Positions 13,966 to 26,625 of a stretch of 64,000 nt of DNA are shown here, piece by piece (positions within the stretch are counted from its first letter, which is position 1; each line of letters begins with the position of its first letter). The stretch is from positions 6,756,605-6,820,604 of the forward strand of contig OX439004.1 in NCBI GenBank assembly GCA_949316495.1. Reading direction: 5' to 3'. The position numbers were made by a program, and so were the translations under genes. Source of the DNA: Amphiduros pacificus. Its lineage: Eukaryota; Annelida; Polychaeta; Phyllodocida; Hesionidae. Below the pieces are notes generated by a model. The model was not told the origin of the DNA. It was given only the letters and a program-made list of their open reading frames with translations, and did not search any database.

Positions 13966-14901
13966 GTGAGGGGCTAGTACACTTTTAAGTATTCTTGAAG
14001 AACAATGAGTGACTTGAGAATGATTGGATAATGGGCCAACCCTCACAGCAATCTAAAACCATGATTGGTTTAACCCTGAGATATTCAACTCTAAAAATGC
14101 TTGCTTTATGATACTCCAGCGTCCCATGGCAACTTATGGCACATATAATCAGATGAGTTAGATGTCCATTTTGTACGTAATGCCCGCCTATAATTGGATG
14201 AATTCAGCCATTTGTTCTCATTTGTGGCTATATTCAGCAGGAGGCTTTACCCGTACAATGACGAGGTGTCAGATATGTCAGAAACGTAGAAATCCCGCTC
14301 TCAGGTTTCCCGTTGTCATCGCCGTATAAAGCATTCGCTATTAGCCGTAACGAGCCAAGCATGTCATCCCACAATGATGATGGCCACTGTGAATTGGATA
14401 TAGATTTTCATATTTGACATACTAATCATGCTAGAATTGCGATGTCTCGTCACCGCAATACGTTGGGGCCTCATTATTCACAACAATGTCACATTGAGAC
14501 AGTGTGATATGATTGGCTCTCAACATTCAAATAAAACAGGAGAAATTCACATCCAGATTGAGAGCACACAGGAAATACTTTAAATAAAATTCCTCAATCA
14601 AAATAATACCACTTAGGATTAATTTTTGAAAGAGTAAAATCCTCAAATAAAAGAAGTCTTTTTTGAAGTTTAAATAAAAGGTCATCATTGTAATGAAGTC
14701 TGGTGGCCATTTGTTTAACATTTTAATATGACCATTTTGTTTGGTATAGCCCTAATGACTTCCCAATCGTGAAATCTCCACATATAATATATATTAACCA
14801 TTTATAAATCAATTTATTGAACGATTTATTTAAAGTTTTTTGGGGTTTTTACCCTCAGCCCCTGATGTAATCAGGCTGAGGGTATTGCAGTACTCCTGGC
14901 G

Positions 14902-14966
14902 TGGGTATGTATGTATGTATGTATGTATGTATGTATGTCTGTATGTATGTATGTATGTATGTCTGT
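14902..14966. repeat. (GTAT)n microsatellite
   Basis: Fifteen or so GTAT units with two GTCT interruptions. It sits between the 5' hairpin and the tandem core of the Helitron-like element. Confidence 0.95.
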
Positions 14967-16730
14967 AGCGAACATCCTTGTCATCGCGATAACTCAAGAA
15001 CAAATGATGGCAGCTTCATGAAACTTGACACACATATGCATCTGGTGAAAACCTCGGACGAGTTCGATGGACGGCGACCTTGACCTATTTTTCAAGGTCA
15101 CAGGAACAATTATGTGAAATCCCAAGAATCACAATAACTCAAGAACGAATAATGGTAGCTTTATGAGATTTGACACACATAAGTATCTGGTGAAGACCTC
15201 AGAATTTTTTCTATGAAACATGACCTTCACCTACTTTTCAAGGTCACAGGGACAATTATGTGAAATCATCTTGTCATCACGATAACTCGAGAACAAATGA
15301 TGGCAGCTTCATGAAACTTGACACACATATGCATCTGGTGAAAACCTCGGACGAGTTCGATGGACAGCGACCTTGACCTACTTTTCAAGGTCACAGGGAC
15401 AATTATGTGAAATCATCTTGTCATCACGATAACTCGAACAAATGATGGCAGCTTCATGAAACGTGACACACATATGCATCTGGTGAAAACCTCGAATGAG
15501 TTCGATGGATGGCGACCTTGACCTATTTTTCAAGGTCACGGACAATTATGTGAAATCCCAAGAATCGCAATAACTCAAGAACGAATGATGGCAGCTTTAT
15601 GAGATTTGACACACACAAGCATCTGGTGAAGACCTCAGAATTTTTTCTTTGAAACATGACCTTTACCTACTTTTCAAGGTCACAGGGACAATTATGTGAA
15701 ATCATCCTTGTCATCATGATAACTCAAGAACAAATGATGGCAGCTTCATGAAACTTTACATGCATAAGCATCTGGTGAAAACCTCGGACTAGTTCGGTGG
15801 ACGGCGACCTTGACCTATTTTTCAAGGTCACAGGGACAATTATGTGAAATCCCAAGAATCGCAATAACTCAAGAACGAATGATGGCAGCTTTATGAGATT
15901 TGACACACACAAGCATCTGGTGAAGACCTCAGACTTCCCTTGATGGAACATGACCTTCACCTGATTTCAAGGTCACAGGGACAATTATGTGAAATCATCC
16001 TTGTCATCGTGATAACTTAAGAACAAATGATGGCAGCTTCATGAAACTTTACACGCATAAGCATCTGGTGAAAACCTCGGACTAGTTTGGTGGACAGCGA
16101 CCTTGACCTATTTTTCAAGGTCACAGGGACAATTACGTGAAATCCCAAGAATCGCAATAACTCAAGAACGAATGATGGCAGCTTTATGAGATTTGACACA
16201 CACAAGCATCTGGTGAAGACCTCAGAATTTTTTCTTTGAAACATGACCTTCACCTACTTTTCAAGGTCACAGGGATAATTATGTGAAATCATCCTTGTCA
16301 TCGTGATAACTCAAGAACAAATGATGGCAGCTTCATGAAACTTTACATGCATAAGCATCTGGTGTAAACCTCGGACTAGTTCGGTGGACGGCGACCTTGA
16401 CCTATTTTTCAAGGTCACAGGGACAATTATGTGAAATCCCAAGAATCGCAATAACTCAAGAACAAATGATGGCAGCTTTATGAGATTTGACACACACAAG
16501 CATCTGGTGAAGACCTCAGACTTCTCTTGATGGAACATGACCTTCACCTGATTTCAAGGTCATAGGGACAATTATGTGAAATCATCCTTGTCATCGTGAT
16601 AACTTAAGAACAAATGATGGCAGCTTCATGAAAATTGACACACATAAGAATCTGGGAAGACTCCACATGAGTTTGATGGACGGTGACCTTAACCTGCTTT
16701 TCAAGGTCACAGGCCCATATCAATAATTCT
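14967..16730. repeat. 147/294-bp tandem core units
   Basis: Two alternating half-units share AACTCAAGAACAAATGATGG, a GACACACA-containing middle and the end CAAGGTCACAGGGACAATTA. Dimers of about 294 bp at 15724, 16017 and 16311 are nearly identical and even give the same 78-residue minus-strand open frame three times, which I treat as a by-product of the repeat. Many half-units contain GACCTTGA and TCAAGGTC as an 8-bp inverted repeat around an 8-nt loop. Confidence 0.9.
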
Positions 16731-18036
16731 AGAGTAAATGATGACAGTTTCATGATACTTGACACACCTAAGCTATCAAAGGAAGTAGATTTTATGGGTT
16801 TTTTACCCCTGCATCAATTTGCCTTGGTGCAGTGACGTTTTGTTCACAAATATTGTGTGGAGCGAATGTTGTGCAATGAGTTACCAGGGCTGAGGGTTGA
16901 TGCATCTCTGATGCCTATGTTTTAAACTACATTTATTCCAAATTGTTCTGAATGATCAAGTATACATTTTTGTGTTGATATGTTCTTAAGTCCACCATTT
17001 GATAACAATTATGATGCATACGTGTATGGCAGAGAAATTTGGAGTAAAAAGCAGTAGAGCTATTCTTAATTATTTTGTTTATAGAAAATCAGACAAACCA
17101 TGCAAATTATGCATAAATTAGGGAGAGCAGCTGGCAGATTTACAACAACCAATCAGAAGCAAGCAAGGGTAATTTGAAAATAGCGTGCTTTTGAACACAT
17201 TTTAAAATGAAGTATTTCTCACCTTAATCAATACAGATGATTTAATCCTGTATGGCCCAGAATAAAGACACAAGATTTATCCAAATATAGTGCAAAATGA
17301 TTGCTTCTCCAGAATGCAGGGAAAATGATCAGTGATTGTTTTCTCATGACTAAGGTCGGTGGAGAATTTGCGTTGCGAATATTACTGAGGTGAAGCGTGT
17401 TTGAGGAGATTAATCAAGATTTGGTGTTAATCAAAAACAAGACAGGAAAATTAGGCAAAAATGTGTGAGGAATAAGGGGCCATGATTGAAGAGAATCATT
17501 TTAGCTGCCGTGTAAATATGGAGAAAAATGACAGTTAGAACTGGTACACACCGCTCACGTCCACGGAAAGGGAACACACATTTGATTGAGAAAGGAAACG
17601 TTTTTTTTCATTCAAGATATTTTTCTTTGTTCTTCGAACATCATTGCTTTAAAACCTTACCGTAATGTGCTTGCTTAAGAAATGTTTGTTTTATTTCCTT
17701 GTATTCTTTTCTCTTTTTTTACATTGTGACAGATCAACAGGTGACAGATCATGGTGCCCATGAATTTAGCATTGTAATTTGTGGTTGTTTCTAGTCTAAC
17801 AAGAAAGTCATTTTTTTTGGAAAAAAAGAATTTGTCTACAGTTTCCTTTTTTTTGAAAATGATATTTATATTTTCTCATCATTTTGAAGTTATGTTTAAT
17901 GTCATTAAAATAGCTTTGGCTATATAAATTTGTCAAAAATTGATGGCTGACATGCTATAGGAATGTGTCACACATAAGAACAAAAAATGATGGACTATTT
18001 AAATTGATGTTACAAGAGTGATGTTTACATGAAGGC

Positions 18037-19600
18037 CGTCTGTGTACTGAGGCCACCACACAGGTTGTCACTAGCTACCTGTCTGTGTACTGAGGCCACC
18101 ACACAGGTTGTCACTAGCTACCTGTCTGTGTACTGAGGCCACCACACAGGTTGTCACTAGCTACCTGTCTGTGTACTGAGGCCACCACACAGGTTGTCAC
18201 TAGCTACCTGTCTGTGTACCGAGGCCACCACACAGGTTGTCACTAGCTACCTGTCTGTGTACTGAGGCCACCACACAGGTTGTCACTAGCTACCTGTCTG
18301 TGTACTGAGGCCACCACACAGGTTGTCACTAGCTACCTGTCTGTGTACCGAGGCCACCACACAGGTTGTCACTAGCTACCTGTCTGTGTACTGAGGCCAC
18401 CACACAGGTTGTCACTAGCTACCTGTCTGTGTACCGAGGCCACCACACAGGTTGTCACTAGCTACCTGTCTGTGTACTGAGGCCACCACACAGGTTGTCA
18501 CTAGCTACCTGTCTGTGTACTGAGGCCACCACACAGGTTGTCACTAGCTACCTGTCTGTGTACCGAGGCCACCACACAGGTTGTCACTAGCTACCTGTCT
18601 GTGTACTGAGGCCACCACACAGGTTGTCACTAGCTATCTGTCTGTGTACTGAGGCCACCACACATGTTGTCACTAGCTACCTGTCTGTGTACCGTGGCCA
18701 CCACACATGTTGTCACTAGCTACCTGTCTGTGTACCGAGGCCACCACACAGGTTGTCACTAGCTACCTGTCTGTGTACCGAGGCCACCACACAGGTTGTC
18801 ACTAGCTACCTGTCTGTGTACTGAGGCCACCACACAGGTTGTCACTAGCTACCTGTCTGTGTACTGAGGCCACCACACAGGTGGTCACTAGCTACCTGTC
18901 TGTGTACTGAGGCCACCACACAGGTTGTCACTAGCTACCTGTCTGTGTACCGAGGCCACCACACAGGTTGTCACTAGCTACCTGTCTGTGTACTGAGGCC
19001 ACCACACAGGTTGTCACTAGCTACCTGTCTGTGTACTGAGGCCACCACACAGGTTGTCACTAGCTACCTGTCTGTGTTCCGAGGCCACCACACAGGTTGT
19101 CACTAGCTACCTGTCTGTGTACCGAGGCCACCACACAGGTTGTCACTAGCTACCTGTCTGTGTACTGAGGCCACCACACAGGTTGTCACTAGCTACCTGT
19201 CTGTGTACCGAGGCCACCACACAGGTTGTCACTAGCTACCTGTCTGTGTACTGAGGCCACCACACAGGTTGTCTCTAGCTACCTGTCTGTGTTCCGAGGC
19301 CACCACACAGGTTGTCACTAGCTACCTGTCTGTGTACCGAGGCCACCACACAGGTTGTCACTAGCTACCTGTCTGTGTTCCGATGCTACCACCCAGGTTG
19401 TCACTAGCTACCTGTCTGTGTACTGAGGCCACCACACAGGTTGTCACTAGCTACATGTCTGTATACCGAGGCCACCACACAGGTTGTCACTAGCTACCTG
19501 TCTGTGTTCCGATGCTACCACACAGGTTGTCACTAGCTACCTGTCTGTGTACCGAGGCCACCACACAGGTTGTCACTAGCTACCTGTCTGTGTTCCGAGG
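18037..19600. repeat. 43-bp minisatellite, about 36 copies
   Basis: The unit reads CTGTCTGTGTACTGAGGCCA then CCACACAGGTTGTCACTAGC and TAC. Homogeneity is high (mostly ACTGAGG/ACCGAGG alternation), so the array looks recent. A few degenerate copies lie near its 3' end. Confidence 0.95.
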
Positions 19601-19891
19601 CACAGATCTGTCTTGTGTAAACCACTACAGTCAGAGTAATCAGCTTTGAAGTGATGTTATGTGAGGACCACAGGCCATGTCTGGTCTCCTTGTGATACTT
19701 GTCATCAGGGCCGACACTTTGATGTCATACAGGGATGACACATGCTGCCCTTAATGTTAAAGTGATCCATCCTCCTAAATGTCAATTTACCTTTTCAAAA
19801 AGTCAGATCATTGCTGCTTTGGCATATTTTATATGAAGCAGAGTATATAGGATTCTGGCCTCAAAAGACCACCACCTTCTGTAGGGGCACA

Positions 19892-20130
19892 ATGTAGGTG
19901 GCGCTCATGGAGGGTATCCAATGTAGGTGGCACTAGTGGAGGGTACCCTATGTAGGTGGCGCTAGTGGAGGGTACCCTATGTAGGTGGCGCTAGTGGAGG
20001 GTACCCGATGTAGTTGGCACTAGTGGAGGGTACCTGATGTAGGTGGTGCTAGTAGAGGGTACCCCATGTAGGTGGCACTAGTGGAGGATACCCGATGTAG
20101 GTGGCGCTAGTAGAGGGTACCTAATGTAAT
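19892..20130. repeat. 29-bp minisatellite, about 8 copies
   Basis: The unit reads GTAGGTGGCGCTAGTGGAGG then GTACCCTAT, with CGAT/CTAT and GCG/GCA variants. Confidence 0.9.
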
Positions 20131-20984
20131 GTCAGAGATGGGTAGAAACAGCAATAATAAACAAATAGAAAGAGAGAGAGGTATGAATGTTGGCCTTGAC
20201 AAGTTGTGTTGACAGAATTTCGTGGAATCGTGTGATCTGCTCCCATTATCACCCATCTTGCCGGGGAAATCCATCAGCACAGCCACGCTTGTCAGGAACA
20301 GATGACGACACTCGGTGATTAAGTTCTACGTAAGAAGGTCATGGAAAGATCGCTCACAACCAGTCTCAAGCACCCTCCTCTGGTGAATGAAGGAAAACAT
20401 TCCTGCAAACAAGTCCCCATACCAAAGGAGGTCAAGTACAAGTTGAGTCTGTGACAAATTGGTGTGGCCTAAATGGGTTACATCAACTCTCTAAGTGTTG
20501 AACAAAGCTCTGGCCATATATTGTGCAGGGTCAGTGTCATGAAGAGACCCTCAGGTCCCAGGGTCATCAAGCTAGTATGTAGGTTAATGGGACATGGACT
20601 GGGTCACCCGCTCTGCCCCCAGAAACATTCAACAATAGGAAGGTTTCCACAATTGTTTGAGTTCACATTGTGAATTTCTTAGAAAAAAACATGAATATCT
20701 TTAATAGTTTTTTGTTGAAATGATATGACCAGTTAATGTTGGGAAGGCTTCAGTGTCGTTATTTTAATGATGAATAATATGAGTTTTGTTTGGTGGAGCT
20801 GGTTTCGGCCCAATCTGCAGATTAGGCAAACAAGACACATGGCAGAGGGAACAAATTGAGTCAATTTGCTGCACAGTGCGGGGCCAATACTTCACAAACA
20901 ACTAGTTGTTCCCACACAAATGAGGCTTGTATTCCTGTAGGAGGGTGCCATATGGGCTGGGAACAAGGGCAGCTAAATGGCTAG

Positions 20985-22545
20985 GCCAGGCCTGGGGCAG
21001 AAGGGGGACCAGGCCATAGAGAGGAGGGGAGACCAGGCCACAGAGAGGAGGGGTGACCAGACCACAGAGAGGAGGAGTGACCAGGCTTCAGAGAGGAGGG
21101 GGGACCAGACCACAGAGAGGAGGGGGGACCAGACCATAGAGAGGAGGGGAGACCAGGCCATAGAGATGAGGGGTGACCAGACCACAGAGATGAGGGGGAC
21201 CAGGCTACAGAGAGGAGGGGAGACCAGGCTTCATAGAGGAGGGGGGACCAGGCCACAGAGAGGAGGGGAGACCAGGCCACAGAGAGGAGGGGAGACCAGG
21301 CTTCATAGAGGAGGGGGGACGAGACCATAGAGAGGAGGGGAGACCAGGCCACAGAGAGGAGGGGTGACCAGGCCACAGAGAGGAGGGGAGACCAGGCTTC
21401 ATAGAGGAGGGGGGACGGGACCATAGAGAGGAGGGGAGACCAGGCCACAGAGAGGAGGGGGGACCAGGCCACAGAGAGGAGGGGTGACCAGGCCACAGAG
21501 AGGAGGGGTGACCAGGCCACAGAGAGGAGGGGAGACCAGGCTTCATAGAGGAGGGGGGACGGGACCATAGAGAGGAGGGGAGACCAGGCCACAGAGAGGA
21601 GGGGTGACCAGGCCACAGAGAGGAGGGGAGACCAGGCTTCATAGAGGAGGGGGGACGGGACCATAGAGAGGAGGGGAGACCAGGCCACAGAGAGGAGGGG
21701 TGACCAGGCCACAGAGAGGAGGGGGGACCATGCCATAGAGAAGAGGGGGGGACCAGGCCACAGAGAGGAGGGGGACCAGGCCTGGAGAGGAGGGGAGACC
21801 AGGCCACAGAGAGGAGGGGTGACCAGGCCACAGAGAGGAGGGGTGACCATGCCATAGAGAAGAGGGGGGGACCAGGCCACAGAGAGGAGGGGAGACCAGG
21901 CCACAGAGAGGAGGGGTGACCAGGCCACAGAGAGGAGGGGAGACCAGGCTTCATAGAGGAGGGGGGACGGGACCATAGAGAGGAGGGGAGACCAGGCCAC
22001 AGAGAGGAGGGGGGACCAGGCCACAGAGAGGAGGGGTGACCAGGCCACAGAGAGGAGGGGTGACCAGGCCACAGAGAGGAGGGGAGACCAGGCTTCATAG
22101 AGGAGGGGGGACGGGACCATAGAGAGGAGGGGAGACCAGGCCACAGAGAGGAGGGGTGACCAGGCCACAGAGAGGAGGGGAGACCAGGCTTCATAGAGGA
22201 GGGGGGACGAGACCATAGAGAGGAGGGGAGACCAGGCCACAGAGAGGAGGGGTGACCAGGCCACAGAGAGGAGGGGGGACCATGCCATAGAGAAGAGGGG
22301 GGGACCAGGCCACAGAGAGGAGGGGGACCAGGCCTGGAGAGGAGGGGAGACCAGGCCACAGAGACGAGGGGAGACCAGGCCACAGAGAGGAGGGGAGACC
22401 AGGCCACAGAGAGGAGGGGAGACCAGACCACAGAGAGGAGGGGGACCAGGCCTGGAGAGGAGGGGTGACCAGGCCACAGAGAGGAAGGGTGACCAGGCCA
22501 CAGAGAGGAAGGGTGACCAGGCCACAGAGAGGAGGGATGCTCTCC
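20985..22545. repeat. 24-bp purine-rich minisatellite, about 65 copies
   Basis: The unit reads AGACCAGGCCACAGAGAGGA then GGGG. The variant CTTCATAG recurs at 21397, 21541 and 21637 and again at 21949, 22093 and 22189. The variant CCTGGAGAGG recurs at 21781 and 22333. Both show a 552-bp (23-unit) higher-order repeat. The unit length is eight codons, which explains the 514- and 408-residue open frames of WSPLLSVA repeats on the minus strand. These are not credible genes. Confidence 0.95.
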
Positions 22546-22555
22546 TCCGATGTAG

Positions 22556-22985
22556 GGGGGAGTTGTTCGGAGCCTTTGGGTGGGAGTGGTTCTAAGTCCT
22601 TGGAGGGGAGTGGTTCGAGGTCGCTGGGGGAGTGGTTCAAGATGGTTGGGGGGGGGGGGGGGGGGGGAGTGGTTTGGAGCTATCAGGGGAGTGGTTCAGA
22701 GTCATCAGGGGAGTGGTTTGGAGCCATCAGGGGAGTGGTTCAGAGTCATCAGGGGAGTGGTTCGGAGTCATCAGGAGAGTGGTTCAGAGTCATCAGGGGA
22801 GTGGTTCAGAGTCATCAGGGGATTGGTTCAGAGTCATTCGGTGAGTGGTTCAGAGTCATCAGGGAAGTGGTTCAGAGTCATCAGGGGAGTGGTTCAGAGT
22901 CATCAGGGGAGTGGTTCAGAGTCATCAGGGGAGTGGTTCAGAGTTGTTGAAGAAGTGGTTCAGAGTCGTTGAGGGGAGTGGTTCC
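22556..22985. repeat. 22-bp G-rich minisatellite with a G20 run
   Basis: The unit GGGAGTGGTTCAGAGTCATC plus AG is repeated about 17 times. A run of 20 G residues sits at 22648-22667, near the start of the homogeneous part. Confidence 0.92.
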
Positions 22986-24923
22986 AAGTTGTTCTTCTTT
23001 GCCTTATTAACCTCTCCGAGCTCAGTGCAGAGCCTGCGTCTATTCAAGTCACGTCGTCAGTAACAGCTGTCCATGTCTCTTTCCCACCTTTTTTGACCTA
23101 TGCTAATTTGGGTGCGAGGACTTTCTCTGTGCATTGCTCAGTGTTGTTTAAGATGAAGTAATGGGGATGGTGTCCCACACTGTGGTGCCCAGAGTAGATG
23201 TTAGAGAATGAATGCAACAGTTTTGTTGTGAAACAGCACCTCTGTACAGGGTCCAGACTAGGGAATTTGTAAGGTTAAACATTTCTGGAGACTGTTGTAT
23301 AAAATCTCCATTTATTACATCGTGGGCTGGGCAAGATTGGCAAACATGAGTTAAAAGAGGTTTAAGATATGTTGGGCAAAAGTCTAGAATTTGAAATGAT
23401 GGCTGACATTTATCATGGACTCGCAGAGAAAGCATCTGGCCAGGAGGTCAGTGTGGAGGTGAATTGTAAACTTACCTCCCGCAAAGATGCATCATTTGTT
23501 ACCACAAAAATTCAATAAAAGCTGAAGTGGACACAGACGGGGCATCAGATGAGGGAGGCTAATGTAACTGCAGGAGCAACGCAATGTAAAGTATAACATC
23601 AATTGGTTCCATTTACAAATTGGATTTTACTTGATGCAGTTCTTAAGTAAATGAATGGAAATTGAAAGAATATAAATAAAACTGTATCACCTATGTGTGA
23701 AGACTCTCTGTATGTTTTTAGTCAAAATATTTTGTTCATTTTATTTTTCCTTCAATAACACTAATTTTATATATTGGTAGAGCAGAATATCACTATGAAT
23801 TCATCAGCAGTAAAGAATGACTTAATGCGCACAGCCAGCCCAGTAAAAGCAGACATTTGTAATCATATCAGGAAACCAACAAAGCTCAATTTAGGTACAG
23901 TGACACAACTGACAGTGTTGAACTGAGAAAACTCCCTTGTTTGACTCTGCCTGTGAATTCTGATTATTGACCAATGGGGACACTTTGTCATCACAACTGC
24001 AGAACGATAGCTCCTGCTGTGACCTACTTTAGCCCTGGAGTAGATACGTGAGCCGTTATGGGCCCCGTGGTAATCAGAGAAGCTGTGAATTATATCCCTC
24101 TGCATTGACCAGATTTTGCCTAGTCACATGATAGTCTGGGTGACAAATGGCGGCAGATCATGAAGAGTCAAAAACATGCAACAGTCCAGCAGTGAAGGGT
24201 GTGACCACGCTTCATAGGCCACAAGAAGGATAATTTATTCTGACAAATTATGGTTCAATTTGTAAGTAGTCTGTCATCAGTGTACAATCACACCCCCTGT
24301 ACGTCATACAAATTGGGGTGCTTGTTAGAAATAATGGGAGTCAATGTTAAATGTTGTGTGAGGAGGACTGAGAGGCGACGATAAAAGCCTCGCTCTGAAT
24401 ACGCACCAATGAGGTGATGGAGAAATTATTGTAGGCCACGATAGGCTATGCCACACAGGTTTGGACATGAATGATAAGTAACACATTTTGAGATAAAGAC
24501 ATGATTTATGGTGACCAACAGCATTTCACAAATGGCACTTTATGGGACTGGCTCATTTGTGTATCATGACATGGGGAAAAAAAGCCACAGGTACAAAAGT
24601 TGAAATAATTATATATTTAATATACATTGAAAAATATAGCAAACTTAAGACGGTTTATGTCATTGCTAATTTATACCAAGACTTATGTGTTATTATTTTC
24701 CTGGTTTTGTTATATCTTGGAACTGATATTGTTAAAGGAATTAAGCATCAGTTCTACAATTTGGTGTATTGAAAGCCTAGCCACATATGAACATCATGCC
24801 AAATTGAAATTATAATAGAGTAAAAAAATGAATTGCTATAAGACATTGCACTCCCAGCAGAGGTCTGTCTGAGCCATACGCTGCACGTGACGGGTAAACA
24901 GGCATAGCGTGAACTTTGTTTGA

Positions 24924-25035
24924 CCTCAATTGAGGCTCAAAGTAGGGTAGCACTGTTTGACGTCATTCTGGTACTATTCAAAGGACAATACATTTCATGA
25001 CGTCATAAGTATATTGCCATACTTTTATGACGTCA
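24924..25035. promoter_or_regulatory. Candidate intronic CRE cluster
   Basis: Three perfect CRE palindromes (TGACGTCA) lie at 24958-24965, 24998-25005 and 25028-25035. A perfect 12-bp palindrome, CCTCAATTGAGG, precedes them at 24924-24935. TGACGTCA is the consensus site of CREB/ATF bZIP factors. The sites are 40 and 30 bp apart in otherwise unlike sequence, so they are not simply copies of one minisatellite unit. Enhancer function is inference. Confidence 0.45.
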
Positions 25036-26399
25036 TTTTACCTTTCAGTGCCTCTATGATAACACTCCACATACAAATGATGCCAAGAAAGAAGTGTGCT
25101 TTCTAAAGTAGGCTATGCAATAGGGTCGTGTTCAAATAGATTTCACAGACACTAATGGGGATGCATCAATCAAAAAGTTAATAGATGTGAAAGACAAAAA
25201 TATTTATCACCAATTAGGGAATTTTTTTTTGGGGGGGGGGGCAAAATTGGTGCATAATCCCTTTAAATTAAACACCACAAAGGCTATTGTGGAAATGCTT
25301 TTTTTACCTTAACTTTATAAGCTAAAACAAAAAGTTAAAATAAATGAGTGACAAAGTGACAACATAAGCATCTTTATACATTGATAAAGGCATGAAAAAG
25401 TGAATTATATAGATGTGGTAACATAAAATCTTTATGCAACATTCAATCACTTTATAGAATGTGTAGCTTGAATATTGGAAACAATTTTTACCAATTAAAA
25501 TAGCCCTATTTATCAAACATTTATTTTGATAATCTTAGAGTATAAACAGCAAATTAAAGGTGAAGTTAGGCATGATGCTGTAATTTTCTCTATTAGGATT
25601 AATTCCTCTGTTCTATAGGAGCATTGTAATTGGTTGCTAAGATTTCACACTGCAAGATTCCGTCGCCATGGTTACACATAATCCAGATTAGGCACTTGTG
25701 AATGGAAATCAGCATCAAATAAATACACAGGATATCTCCTCCAATATTTTACTTTAAAGTTTTCCTTGGATATTTCAGCCAGTGAATTAAAAACTCTTTA
25801 AACTGTCTAAAATAGAGTCTTTGACTAGAGAAATCAATAGCCTGTGCTCTGTGCTGTTTTGTATTGAATTTAAGTGTAAAAAAACGCCATCAATGTTGGC
25901 AGTGTGTGATTTGGCTTTCATTTTGTGTTGCCATCTTGACGTCCCTCTGGGTCTGTACAGCGGATATTGATTGTATTAGAAATATTCCTGCTTCACTTTC
26001 TTTCCAAAACATGAGTAGAGGAGAAATGCTTTGGGTGAACGAGGCTGGGCAGAACTAATTCTGGGCACAGTTGGACTTTTCATTGCACAGCATGCTATCT
26101 TTGAGTTAACGTGGGTAATTTTGAGATTGACAATGAAAGGTTAAAAGGAAAATACCTGTAGAGTTCATGTGAATGTGTGGAATTTGTTTAATGTATTTAA
26201 GTGAAAATGTATAAGCTTAGAAAAGTAATATTTGAAGTCAAACTCAATTAAAGTCAGTGGTATTCATTTACAACTTTGTTTACCATGAGATAGAAGTTAC
26301 TGGAAGAGATATAGGAAACTCGTCACGCCCAGGGAAGAAATGGAAGCAGTGCTCAGTGTCTCATTGCTACTGACAGATGTGTGAAATGTACAGTTTTGT

Positions 26400-26540
26400 T
26401 TCTCACTTAATGTGTGTGTATGTATGTGTGCGTGTGTCTGTATGTGTCTGTCTGTGTGTGTGCACCTGTGTTTGTCTGCTGTCTGTCTGTCTTTGTATGT
26501 ATGTGTGTGTGTGTGTGTCTGTATGTGTGTGTGTGTATAT
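26400..26540. repeat. TG-rich microsatellite
   Basis: An imperfect run of TGTG, TATG and TCTG units ends about 85 bp before an STX6 acceptor. Confidence 0.9.
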
Positions 26541-26625
26541 ATGAATGGATGGATGTAAATTAATATGCAAATGTGACCCTTGACACAGAATGTAATTGGT
26601 ATCTTTACTTTTTGTGTATTTGCAG

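Larger units (their letters stand above)
14851..16935 (+). mobile_element. Helitron-like element with tandem core
   Basis: The stretch starts with a strong hairpin (ACCCTCAGCC at 14851-14860 pairing with GGCTGAGGGT at 14874-14883). Then come a GTAT-rich microsatellite and about 1.7 kb of tandem roughly 147-bp units (16 or so half-units as 294-bp dimers). A 3' flank follows with an imperfect hairpin (TGCATCAA/TTGGTGCA, 16810-16831) and another CTGAGGGT near 16890. Microsatellite plus tandem core plus short flanks is the layout of non-autonomous Helitron-like (pearl/HINE type) elements of bivalves and other invertebrates. I see no transposase or Rep/helicase gene. The exact ends are inferred from the CTGAGGGT sequences and the surrounding A/T-rich flanks. 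Confidence 0.6.
7304..26625 (+). other. STX6: STX6 intron, 19.3 kb, repeat-inflated
   Basis: This intron runs from GTAAAC to a T-rich acceptor (TATTTGCAG). It holds minisatellites near 9.35, 10.5, 12.0, 13.8, 18.0, 19.9, 21 and 22.6 kb and a Helitron-like element at 14.8-16.9 kb, each listed separately. It also has a TG-rich microsatellite near its 3' end. The stretches 7304-9350, 10685-12024, 12441-13790, 16935-18036, 20131-20984 and 22986-26400 look unique and non-coding, apart from the CRE cluster at 24924-25035. Confidence 0.85.

Noticed and set aside
15724-16547. Three nearly identical 78-residue minus-strand frames
   Set aside because: They are three copies of a 294-bp tandem unit. No homology to a protein family is apparent.
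18037-19600. CRISPR-like regular spacing
   Set aside because: The whole 43-bp unit repeats without variable spacers, and the locus is a metazoan intron. The same applies to the other arrays.
20981-22525. A 514-residue minus-strand frame of WSPLLSVA repeats
   Set aside because: The 24-bp unit is eight codons long. The frame is an artefact of the array.
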